DNA from: Strix aluco
Lineage: Eukaryota; Chordata; Aves; Strigiformes; Strigidae
NCBI RefSeq assembly: GCF_031877795.1
Contig: NC_133971.1
Location: 60,892,463-60,956,462 of the forward strand
Direction of reading: 5' to 3'
DNA length: 64,000 bases
Shown: one piece after another, positions 35,761 to 47,100 of the stretch
How the letters are laid out: every line of letters begins with the position of its first letter
Numbering within the stretch: the first letter of the stretch is position 1
Notes under the pieces: model-generated
Database searches by the model: none
Seen by the model: only the letters and a program-made list of their open reading frames with translations
Told to the model about the DNA's origin: nothing
Program-made: the position numbers and the translations under genes

Positions 35761-38552
35761 AATGTTCTACCTAGGAACAAGGGTGTGTGCCAGAGACCTC
35801 CATAGGGCCAAGTCAGAAAACTCAGGGAACAGCAGCCCACAAAGACAGAACAAGACCTTTACAACAACATTTGTGTCCAGAAAGACGGTGGCTAGTGACC
35901 TGACACAGTCTGCTGGGCAGCTGGGTCAGTACAACACATAAACAATTTAATCCAGCACCTCATTTACTGAAAATGAATAACAAAACCTTAATAAATCAAC
36001 AATTACTTATTGCTGTATTTGGGATAATAAATTCTTTAGTTTATCAGTAGCTTGTGGCTTCCATTGCATGTTCTTTGAACAGTTTGCCTTTCAGTTACAT
36101 CCCCTTTCTCTCCTGAACAATAAATTAGCATTCATTTTTCTTTTAAAGGAAAAGAGAGGAAAAAGAGGATATATTACAATTTTTTCAAAGCAAAAAGAAA
36201 AATGCAACATATTTTTGACATATATCTTAAAATAATATGAGGATAACTTTCTCCACGTGTTAGATGCCTATGCATAAATAATAAAGGACATTATGTTATT
36301 TACAGTGTTACACAATAAACTAAGAGTCTCATTTAACACATGAAGACAGTAAATGATGAGAACATCCAAGTATGTACAAGATGCATTTACAGTAGAATAG
36401 AGAATTACAAATGATGATAATTGGCCATGTTCTTTGTCTGCACTTCTCTGCAGCATTTCATAGGTGCTTTTTTTGTTTCTTACTAGAAGTAAGTCCCAGC
36501 TAATAGTAAGTAGACACACTGCAGGGCCAAGAAGTGTTCAACAGGCTGAGAAGTGTGTCCTTTGTGGGGACACAAGTTTGCTATCCTGGATGTTCAGGAA
36601 ACTGCTTGCAATGTGTGTGAGAGAAGCAGGGAGATGCAGCGTTGCTGTTTTGGAGGACTGGAAAGAGAAGGCAGTGATCGATCTCTTAAACCTGGGATTG
36701 TTGGGGTGGCTCAAGTGAGGAACGGAATAGCTGGGCCAAGAGGAACGAGTAGGTTTTCCTCTGTTACACGAGAACCTCTGTGGAGCTGTAACAATTTACA
36801 CCAGCTGAACAGGCAGGCTGTACCAGGTTGTGCACAACATATTCCAGCTATACACCCCTGAAGGAAGCCTTTTATCCTGGAAAAGTTCCTGCATACACAG
36901 GGAAAACTCACAGCTCAAGCTAAATGACATGGAAAGAAACCAGGACAATCTGAACAACTTTGTCACCACTGGAACATTTCCGCCTTCTTCAAAGTACGTT
37001 TCTCCTTGCCATGACTTTCAGCCAAAAGCTGGCAAGGGTTTCATAGTGATAGCTTGAGGGTGTTGGGACTGCCTAGCTCAGAGGTCTGGGTAATGAAGTG
37101 AATATCCCCAACACAGGAGCTGGCCTTTCCTGTAGGCACTTGCTGGCTCTGCTCCATGCTGCTGCAGTCTCCAGCCTCTTGGCCAGCTGGAGCTGGCTGC
37201 AGCCTGCCAGCAGAACCTGTGGCCATGGAGACTTGCTAACTTCAGGGTGTGACACTTGACTGACACAGAGTACCCTCACAGTGTGCTAAAAGGAAGTCCA
37301 GAGGTGAGCGGCCACATCCTGCTCCTACTTCCGTGAGTGCCAAGCCAGGGCAACTCCCATAACTTGCTGTTGCCTGAATTGTGCTGTAAGGCTGGAGTCT
37401 CCCCAAAGACCTAAGGGCTTAGGCAGCCATATCCCCAATTGTATTTTCTTGTTCTTAGGTCCATGTGAAGTCCCCAGCCTAATTTCATGTGTACCCTATA
37501 ACACACTATTATATGTACCAGGGGGAGGAGGAGCAGGTACTGCACACCACTTTGACTTTGAGGCACTGCAACAGAGAGGTGTGACATTTTCCCCTAGACC
37601 TACACCAAATAAATCTCACATGTACAGCTCCCAAGCATGCAATTGCCCCTTCATTTTATACTGGCCCTCTATAATAACAGTGCCAGTAAACAAATAATTT
37701 ACTTCAAGGCAAGTTCCTTTCCTTCCTGATTAATCTAGGCTATCACAGACACTTCCATGAGATCTTGCCTTGTTGGTGATCTATATGGAGGAGATTACAG
37801 AAGACCTGTGTTATAATCTCTATTCTGCCACTAAAATGGGTGATTTTGGGGCAAATCTCTTGTTCCTCTGCCATCCTTTTTCTGTCTTGTCTGTCATGTA
37901 AGATCTTTGCAGTACCAGAGACCTTACTGAAAGGACAGATTTTCAAGTGCCTCTGGAAACTCAACAGTGCAAATCCTTTGGAAACTGGTGATCTACAGCA
38001 GGAAAGCCCACCTGGCCCTCTATACTACTGAGTCGCAGTTACTAAGGAGCTGGATGTTCTACTGCATGGGATTGCAGATAAATAGGCATGACTAAAGGAA
38101 TCAAAATGAGTGTATGGTCTCTAGAATTTGTAGAGAGCTTTTGTTTTGGTCTGCAAAGGCAAAGTGTGTTCAAGTACATGCCAGCTAGGGAAAAAACAGC
38201 AAAGGGGACTTAAGTCCAGACAGTATGTATTTGACAAACTTTGCCATCTCCCATAGACTTCTCAAATAAGCAGTGCTATTTCAGCTACCACATAGCTCAA
38301 AGCTGTGCTAGTTTCCTAGACTTTTTCTTCTGCCACCAACATCCTAGTGCATAACTTTGTCATCATCTTCTTCCTATACTAAGGTTTTTTTTTGTTCATT
38401 TTCTGATGTATGTGGTGGTCAGGTAGACTCACCCGTATTCTTACTAATGTGATATGGTTGATTTATACAGTGAGCAACTCACTGACTTTCATCATCCTAA
38501 TAAATAGCTTCATTTACTAGACTTTGTTTTCAGGTCTCAAATCAACAGGACA
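35761..38552. other. Intergenic sequence downstream of NRG1
   Basis: About 2.8 kb. The 35940-36430 part is AT-rich. Longer NRG1 3' ends could in principle reach here, but nothing in the sequence proves it. Confidence 0.4.
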
Positions 38553-38696
38553 CCTTGCTCAGCAAAACTCTTAAGCGCATGCTTAACTTTATGCATGCAC
38601 TGGATGCGTCAATGGGAGTCTAGCACATGCTGAAGATAACTTTTGCTGAGCTTAGCATAAGCATATGTTTGAACAATTTACTGAGTCAGGACCTTA
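38553..38696. repeat. Palindromic MITE-like relic
   Basis: CTTAAGCGCATGCTTAACTT on the left arm is mirrored by a decayed right arm (GCTTAGCATAAGCATATG, GAGTCAGGACC). It resembles a palindromic repeat common in reptile and bird genomes, whose consensus reads like a CCTGATCC/TTAAGCACATGCTTAA palindrome around a CAATGGGA centre. The centre TCAATGGGAGT is visible near 38609. Family name not recalled. Confidence 0.55.
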
Positions 38697-39474
38697 GTTC
38701 CTCGGGTTTACATCTCACAAAATTTCCTTGACATTTCTCTTCATTTAACTGGGACCAGGATGTGGTCCAAAGGATGAGTGCAGTTTGGCTGAAATTCTTT
38801 TTCTCTTGACAATGGCTCTATTTAGAGTCCAGTAATACCTGTAAAACATATGTTCTCATTTTCAGAATCCCCAGAGTCTAGGAAAAACATTTGTTTTCCA
38901 CATCAATCCTGAGTCTATGCTGTGCCAACTGAACACACAACAAAAATCAAAAGGAGAGAAGAGACAGTGTGACCCTGACTAAACTGATAGGAATTCAGTG
39001 CAAAAGAGGCCATTTGCTTCTGTCTGAATGGATGCAACCACTCCAGCACTGACAGCATCCTTGTTCATTACTGAAGACTTCAACATCATCACTGGCTGTA
39101 TAAACACTGATATCAAACAGACAAGCACACTATAGCTGTGACTCACATGGTGTGCTTGCCTTCATAAACGGGCTTTGCATCAGCCTTGCCTCTCTCACCC
39201 CAAATAATGGAGTCAATAAAGGCGAGAAGAAATGAACTCCATACTTCTGCTGCGTCCTTCCTACTTGCCTATACTTTTTAACCATTCAGCAAATCAGTTC
39301 TTCCCTGAAAGTTATTCTGTGTCCAAGAGTAACCCTTACTCCAACAGCAACTCTAACAAGGTATTGCTAGAAGGTTGTCAGGGTTCTTTCTGAGGATGAG
39401 AAGAAAGGGGAGAAAATTGAGGAGAAACAAAAGGATAAATCATCTATTAGAAATCAACATTAAAAATTAGAGGT
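38697..39474. other. Sequence just beyond the candidate NRG1 3' end
   Basis: No repeat or gene recognised. It could be distal 3' UTR if the candidate poly(A) signal at 39491-39496 is not used. Confidence 0.4.
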
Positions 39475-39490
39475 GAAAACTGATTGCACT

Positions 39491-39496
39491 TTTATT
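39491..39496 (-). terminator. Candidate poly(A) signal AATAAA for NRG1
   Basis: On the minus strand the hexamer AATAAA (within CACTAATAAAAGTGC) lies about 1.05 kb after the stop codon. It is the first canonical hexamer I noticed in the UTR. No strong GU-rich element is obvious just downstream, so longer transcripts are possible. Confidence 0.35.
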
Positions 39497-39587
39497 AGTG
39501 GCATTTGTTTTCCAGCTAGATCTCTTCCTTGCTTGGTTACAGATATCTGCTATTATATTTGCCCCATTAACTTAAAGTAATATAAAT

Positions 39588-39637
39588 CTTTTTTTTTTCT
39601 TTTTTTCCTTTTTTTTCTTTTTTTTCCTTTTTTTTTA
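39588..39637. repeat. T/C low-complexity tract in NRG1 3' UTR
   Basis: Repeated T8-T9 blocks separated by C or CC, about 50 bp. On the NRG1 coding strand this is an A-rich tract with G interruptions. Confidence 0.85.
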
Positions 39638-40538
39638 ATAGAGTATTGGGTTCACAGCTTCAGCTAACCTAAACCCATTTTCTAAGGGATAACTAGAACA
39701 ATTAATATCTGAAAAATAATGAAATAGCAGCTCCTAGTGATTACAAGCTGTCCTCTGATTAATAATATATTTGGTTTAAAATCACAGTATTACTTTCTTT
39801 CTATAAGTATCATTATTTAATGCAGGTGTGGGTTTTTGTTTGGTTGTTTTTTGTTTTTTTTTTTTTTTTTCTTTTTGTTATCCTGCTGTAATTAATAGTA
39901 GCATGCTGTTGGATCTACTATTATCCCAGTGCTCAAAGAAGCAAACCTTTTGGCTGGCAGAGAGCAGACAAAACTCATTTCATATACAGAAAACAAATAA
40001 AACTTTTTAGAGAAGAAAATATTTTTTGTTGTTTTTCTAGCTTTTTTTTTTCCTTTTTTTTCCTCTGTGTGTGTGTACATTTTTCTCATGGGGTGGGTAG
40101 GGTGGGAGTGCCATTACAGGGCTTTTTGATCTGGGGATTCTACAACAAGCGACCAGAGGGACTTCTGCAATTCTTGTAAATCATACATCCAGTCATCATA
40201 ATGCAGTGCACAAAAAAGCCAGGACAACTGAGGGATAGAACGTTTTGCAAAATACTATGGGACAGCCATCATTGTAACTATACAAAACTTGCTCTCAACA
40301 TAACATAACATAAAGGCACCATTGATATCTTCCCCATTTTTGAAATACTGTAAAAAATTGCTACATATGGCACATAACACATTTGTACATACGTATATTT
40401 AATTTATAAAAGTTTTTTTTTTCCTCTCCTGTTTTCTATCAGTGGAATTGCTAAAATAAAATAAATTGTTTAATTTAAAGGTGGAATACTTCATTATATA
40501 AAATAAAGTTTTACATGTGAATCTATGTGTTTTACGTT

Positions 40539-41190
40539 TTATACAGCAATAGGGTCTTGGTTAGCTATCACACTGGACAACCTTGCTTGCAATTCTTCCG
40601 GTGTGGAGAACCGATTTGCTGGGTTAGTCCTGCTTTCAGCCAGCCGGTAGGCAGCGGCTGGCTCCAGACTGGTTGCCATGGGGTTTGGTATGCTCAGGAA
40701 TGGCGTATCCTCACCTATTCTTTCATCTTCGGTTTCGGTCTCAGAGCTGCTGCTCTCAGAGCTCGTGTCAGAGTCCACTTCCACCCTGCTGGAAACGTGG
40801 CCATTGGGCTTTGTTCTTTTGACCCTCCGGCTGTTGGTGAGTTTCTTTGGAGGCTCCTGTGCTGGTTCGTACTCCTGCGTGGTCTCATACTCCTCATCCT
40901 CCACTATCCGCAGAGGACTTGGTGGCAGGCTGTTGGTCTCGTGGGCAGCATTGTGGTGAAAGGAGTTGAACTGCTGAAGGTGGTGGTCATACTTCTCACG
41001 TAGCTGTGGCGGGGTCACCAGGAGCAGTGGTCGCTCCTCTTCTATGAAGGGACTCACTGCCACCGAAGGGACGGAGACAGTCAAGCTGGAAGCCGGTGGC
41101 GACATTTTGGAGGGGTGGGACTTGGGAGAAGTCGGAGTGTGGAAATCGATGGGTGACATGCGAGCTGGTGTGGTCATAGCTGAGACATAC
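40539..41190 (-). CDS. NRG1: NRG1 terminal coding exon (a-type cytoplasmic tail)
   Basis: The last coding exon starts after TTTCATTCAG (acceptor AG at 41192-41191) with G completing R. It then encodes 216 residues, [18 protein letters not shown] to [14 protein letters not shown], and ends in TAA at 40541-40539. This is the long a-tail of transmembrane NRG1, needed in known biology for proteolytic release and intracellular signalling. It holds proline- and serine-rich stretches, an acidic [10 protein letters not shown] segment and [17 protein letters not shown]. One lysine is missing relative to mammals (REKYDHH against REKKFDHH). The frame is open for 40 codons upstream of the acceptor, but the canonical acceptor defines the start. 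GC content is clearly higher than in the flanking intron and UTR. Confidence 0.98.
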
Positions 41191-44100
41191 CTGAATGAAA
41201 GAGAAGGGGAAAGGTTGTGAACACAGTAGTGGCGGTGACGTGAACGTAGCTGCTCACATGGGCTGGAAGGGAAAAGGCAGGGATCCCTTAAGATCCTTAG
41301 CATCCTCACACAGGGCTAACAGAGAAACTTTCCTGTTACTATTATTCCTATAAAAGCGCTGACTTACGAGACTCTGAGCAAAAACTTTTGAGAGCAGGAG
41401 GAGCACAGAAAAGCCCCCAGGTCTGTTCGCCTCAGAAGAATCATGGAGATGTAAATTATTTGCCAGAATAACCTCCTGGAATGAATCCACGAATGGGATT
41501 CAGAGACTGTGGGACTGCCAGAAACAAAATACATTTTCAAGTATTGTCTCAAAAGGAAAATGGCTGCTGCACTTCTGGCAGAACCTGGGGTACATGCAAA
41601 GAGAGGAGGAGAGAAAGGAAGGGGGACTGAGGGACAGTCCTCTTGGGGCTTCACCCTCTTCTGGCAACAAGACTCTCTCAGGCTAAGGAGGAAAGCAAAG
41701 TTTGGACAAAATCTAGAGCCAGATTCTCTAATTTTAATCACTGAGGGTAGTCACAAGAGGATTTGCAGCATCATCTCAGCAGCTTTGTGCTGCTCCACTC
41801 CTTGGGTGCTAGTTACCCTGGCTGGTAGGTCTATCTGCAAAGAAACATGGAGTGTTGTTTGTCCTCGTGTGGGAACAAATGCTGACAGAGAGGACTGTCT
41901 GGCCTAGTGTTCTTGATTGCTCTGCAAAATTTGCACCTATTCCTTCATAAGTTTCTGTGGCAAGGGTAACGGTCAAAGGTGATTTCTGAAAATGAAGCTC
42001 AGGTGCCAGTACAGAGATTGTCCCACAGGAAGAGGACAAAAAGTGTGAGACTCTCAGCTGGTTTAAATCAGCTGAGCTCCATGAGATGCTATGAGGTCAT
42101 GCAGATTCAGGTGAGAATCTGCCTGAAACCTCTTGATCAAAGGCATAGTGACTAGCATGGCATTTTGTATAGTTTGGCTTTGCTTTTGTTCTTATCCTAA
42201 GTTCACCTGCCTGAATTTCACCTGTGTCCAAATTTAAAATCTTTCTAAGCTCCATCTCTTACACAGGCTCATTGAGACAAGTTATGTGGCTGTTACTGAT
42301 GAAGTTATTTAGTTTTTCAGTAGTGATTTATTTACTGAGGCTGAGGCTGAAATTACCAAAATAAATCTGAATCCAACTTTCTTATCCAATTTATGACTCA
42401 GTTGCACATCTTACACTTGATTAAAACAAAGTTATTGGATAAAAGAGAAACTGGGACAGATTCTGAACTGATGTATAGTGGAGTAAAATGGTTTCAGTAG
42501 AGGCACATTGATTTACATCAAGTGAGGAACAGGAGAAAGAAAAACAAAACTGGAGTTATGCATGGAAAATAATCAAGTTGGTTGCTAATGTGAGCAGAGG
42601 GCAATTAATAGGTCTGTGCATTGGATGAATGAAGTCATTCTTTATTTTCCTTCCATGAGTGAGCTTTTCATCCCTTTCACATTTTTAAATAGGCATTGAC
42701 TGAAAAACTGAAGCCTTTCTACTTCCCCAGCTGGTACAGTGTTGGATGTACATCTTGATTTTAGCTAAACTGGTTCAGTTAACATACTAAGTTAGTTAAA
42801 TGTGTTCAGCATACTGTGCACACTTCCATCAGTCAGTTTACCCATACTGGGGTGTTGTGCATTCACATATCTGGTGTACTGCCCCACACCATAATGGGGT
42901 AGTGCTAACAACCTGCTGTCCACAAGCTGAGTCACAGGAGCCAAACACATGCAGATGTAACTCATCCTGAAAGGAAGGCTGAAAGGTGGTAGATCTATCC
43001 AGCTTCATGGTCAACAAGAGGTAAACCATGCTGGCTCAGTGAAAGTGGATCAGAGTGTATCCATGGCCAGCCAACAAGCATTAACTAGTTACACGCTGCC
43101 AACTTCGTCTTATAAGTCCAGCCTTTCATGCGGAGATGTTTTTTTGATCTTCTCTCCTCTAAGATAGCTAAGGACTTGCAAAAATATAGGTGCTTGGGTC
43201 CTCTGCTCATGTAAACAGGTGTTAGGGCATGGGGTCCGATAAAGGGATGGAGTAATGTAAAATAACTCCTCATAATGTCTATTCTATTTAATTTTGAAAA
43301 CTGTGAAGTAGCTGGAGGGTGGAGGGAGCACAGCCTTGATCTATCTATCAACTCACAGCACTGCCACATCTGATGGCTTTGGAAGTAATTTTTCAGCTTG
43401 TACATTCCTTTATGTTTCAGAGTAATTTTTAGTTGCAAATAACTCTCATTTTCCCCTTGATATACACACACACACAAACATGCAATCCATCTCAGAAATA
43501 ATCTGCCATGTATTTCCTGCTTGCTAAAAATACATGACGCCTGATTTCATGCCCAGGGAACTATCTTTTGCATTCCAAATTCACAGTTGTTTCAGGCACA
43601 GGTTAGGCCATCAGTGTCTGGTGAATTATCACAGAAATGTTGCTGCTTTTCACCTGTAGCATAATCTTCAAGAAACACAATAATTGATGATTACTGCTAT
43701 AGGTCTTGATCCAGCAAAGCACTTAAGCACACACTGAGATCTACCCATGTGAGTAATCTCACTGATTTCAGTGGGGCTACTTGCATGAATAAAGTTAATC
43801 TTGCTGAAGTGCTCTGCTGGATTTGGGCCGTGGCAGTTTATGTCATGCGAGCCACATATCTTGAAAAGAAATTTCATGGTAAATAACAGATAACTTTGTT
43901 AGAAGGAGAGAGACTATCCTTAGTGGTCCTATAGGCCTTATTCAGAGATCACACAGCTGTGGTGCCTTATCCTGCTGCTACGCAGTTGTTTGTGTAGCAG
44001 AAGGAATACCACAGAAATAGCTTTTGCTGTACTTGCACATTCATTTTTCTGGAAATCACAATTTGTCTCTTATACAACTTTGTCTCCTTGGGGGTTGCCT

Positions 44101-47100
44101 GGCTGCATTTTTTACATCATGGACATCCCACAAGATCAAATCCCTTGTGATTTCACAATGCTCAGAGAATTGGTCCAGTAACCCTTTGTTTTCCTTTTCT
44201 TCTACCTCTGATTGTTGGGAGCACACCTCTCTTTAAATGTCTTGTTTCTTCTAATTCTTTTGTTACTTGGGCACCATCCCATGCTCTTGAGATAAAATCC
44301 TAGCCTAAAGCTGAGAAGACTTTTTCAGTGAAAGTTTTCCTGCAACTGATGCACTTCAAGGCAGACCTTAGGTACTGATGAATCAGCCTTTTCAGAGAAA
44401 ATATTACTTTGTTGGAAAACTCCTGGCCAGTTTTATTTCTAACTACTGATTTAGTAACTACCCAGGTTCTTCTGGCTTACACTTTGCCTTCCTTGCTTTT
44501 ATTTAATAAAGTGTCAAGGGGAATTTTTGAAGGAGATAATGGGTTTAGGAGCTGGAATCCCCCAGAAAGGAGGTGGTGGCAGAATTCCTATATTGCTTAG
44601 GAGTCCTTAGTGTCCTCCTATGGTCAATACACTGCTTTCTCCCTCCTTTGTCTCACAGAATTCGTTGTTTTTTTCACTTGCTTCTTCTAAGAAACTGATA
44701 ATTAGGCAAAGATATGTTCTAACTTTGCAATGGAAATTGCTGACATATGACTTCAGTGGAGCTTATCCAAATGTCAACTGCTGGCTATTAGGAATAAAAA
44801 TCCAGCAGAGGCAAGAAGCGAAGAAAGCTTTTGTTAGACTTTAAACTACTACCAAGCTCTCCACCTTTACAAATACAGAGATCTACACCCTACACGAACA
44901 GCTGCACTGTTGTGTTTCCTCCTGTGCTCCCAAGCTTTGAAATGCTCTGGGAACACCAGGCCTTTTCAGCTGAAAGCAGTGAGGTGGTGTGTACTACCTT
45001 TCACTGTGAGGAGAGTCTCGGTAGGAATCAGGGGTCTCTCTCGCATGCCGGAGGAAGCTGTTTCCTTCCCGTGGCCCACCGATACCATTGAGGCGGCCCC
45101 GGGGCCCCACTGGGCTGGTGTGCCTGCTGTTTTCCATGGAGGAGCTGACGAGCACTGAGTGGCTTTCGGAGAGGATGCTTTCAGTGTGGCCATTACTCCA
45201 GCTAGAGAGCAGCAACCAGGAAAGGAGAAGGGAGGGGAGCATGAGAGCGTGTTTCGGTGGCAAATGCAGATAAGCAGAAGTTTAGCCAGGGCAAAGACAG
45301 GGCTCTGCTGCTGCTTGGGATGTGCAGCATAACCTTCAGGTTGGTAACTGGGGCTGCACAGTTTTGTGAATTGTATGAATTCACATGCATCAAGATAATT
45401 TTGCATGTGTGGATAAAAGAAGAGGGAAGGAGGGCTTTCCAGTCACCAGGACTGTCACTGATTTAGCAGTTTACATATACTAAAATTCACTGTAACAGCA
45501 TTGGAATGCTGTTCAATCAATAAAGCTCTTTGTAAATTCCTGGGAAGATAATTACTTAGGTGACATGACATCAAATATTGTTAGTCTTAAAATGAAAACA
45601 CTATGAAGGGAGCATAGATTTTTCTGGGTTTGTTTTTTACACATCTTTTTGGTTTTGCAACAGCAATAGATCATATATTACAGCTGCTGTTTGCCTTTCC
45701 TTTCCAGTACCTGTGGCTGGGTGTCTGCGTGACTGTCACGGAGTGATGTGTTGTTGAGGTGTAGTGGCTCGTAGAAAATGAAGTCTCTGTTTCTCTCTCG
45801 ATGACATGCTCGCTAGAGATCACGTTTTTTGAAACGTACTGCTGAAAAAAACCAGACAAACCTCAGGTTTACAAACTGTAATTCATAGCACATTTGCAGA
45901 CATTAATTTCCAATCTTCCCCCCCTTCCCTCCAAGTCACAATTTTTTACATGTGCCAAAGCACAAACTTTGTCACTTAAATACAGGCAGAAACTACACTG
46001 ACACACTTGAGCACATTCATGTACAACTCTGCATACATACTCCATCCAAACTCAAAGAAGGAGGAAAAAAATGAGGAAATTAGCAAAGGTCTGCATCCCA
46101 ATCAGGCTATAAACAACATACATATTTAACAAGGGAATGAGAAGTCTTCATGGATAGAGACCTGAAAAGGCACCCCCCTTTACTACCAGAAACATCAAAA
46201 ACACTGTTCTCTGATGGAGAAGACAGCAGTAGTAAGCAGTAGCAATTGTTCATTGCAGGATAACAATCTGGGCAGGAAATAACTATTTTCAGTGCCTGTG
46301 GATGCAGGACTGGGGTAGGCCTATTCATCAGGGGATGTTCTGAAGAACGGGTCAAAACCTCCTGAGATGAGGCTGGAGGTGTGCAGTGCCCAACCTCCCA
46401 CACAGCTTTCATGTGGAGGTCCCCCAGTGCTGTTGTTGGTAGGACTCTCCATTCTCCTCAGTGGGGAATCCTGGTTTCTCTCTCTTAATAATCTGACTAT
46501 GGATTTAGGTCTTTTGAGGGGAAATATTGGAAGCTGAGCTCTTCTGAAAAGGTGTCCTGGCCTTAACCAAGGTGGGAACACTGCCATTGACTTAGCAGAG
46601 TCAGGGCTCACCCTTACAACAAGCAGTCATGAATATGTACAGTGATGGTGGAGCAGGAGAGCAGGGATGGCTTAAGATGGCAGGAAGCCAATGTTGCCCC
46701 TGGGCACCAGGCTTTCCTGGGAAAGGGAGGAGAGGAGGAAGTGGCTACAGGCAGTGTGAGCCCTGGCCTCTAAGGCCAGGAGGCTTGTTCAAGGGTTTAG
46801 TTGAAGAGTAACTCTCTGCTCTGCTCTGACAAATGGCTGGGGCATGCTGATGGAGTATCTGCCCCAGTTCCATCTCCCCAGCCACTGCTACTGTCCAGGT
46901 GAGATCTTCATTCAGACTTTTACCCCCGAGGGGGCTGTCCCTACTCACCAACCATCAGGCCAAGGGCAGTAGGAAGAGCAAGACACATGTGTTTGAAGAA
47001 ATTGATCCCTACAGCACTTAGTCCTGCTGTAGAGCTGTTAGTATTTTTTTCTGAGGTGTTTTTCTTGCTTTCAGTGTCCTAGATCCACAGGCACAGCTGC

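Larger units (their letters stand above)
39475..40538 (-). other. NRG1: NRG1 3' untranslated region (minimum extent)
   Basis: The AT-rich sequence after the stop codon closely resembles the remembered mammalian NRG1 3' UTR in several blocks, including the TTATGTTATGTTATG run near 40300 and the stretch just after the stop. It is therefore assigned to the same transcript. It includes long A-runs on the coding strand (T-runs on plus at 39588-39637 and 39847-39876) and AU-rich segments typical of regulated mRNA stability. The true 3' end is not proven. A candidate AATAAA lies at 39496-39491. Confidence 0.75.
41191..44997 (-). other. NRG1 intron before the terminal exon, with palindromic repeat relics
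   Basis: This 3.8-kb intron holds no recognised exon. I looked for the alternative b-type cytoplasmic tail and did not find it. It contains two palindromic relics (42455-42530, 43702-43829) annotated separately, and a short CA run near 43463-43477. Around 42760-42815 there is a TTAGCTAAACTGGTT-type stretch that may be another old MITE fragment. Confidence 0.6.

Noticed and set aside
41191..41309. Forty open codons upstream of the NRG1 terminal exon ([20 protein letters not shown]...)
   Set aside because: Some mammalian isoforms carry extra sequence before YVSAMTT, but this stretch does not resemble it, and a canonical TTTCATTCAG acceptor sits at 41200-41191. It is most likely intron.
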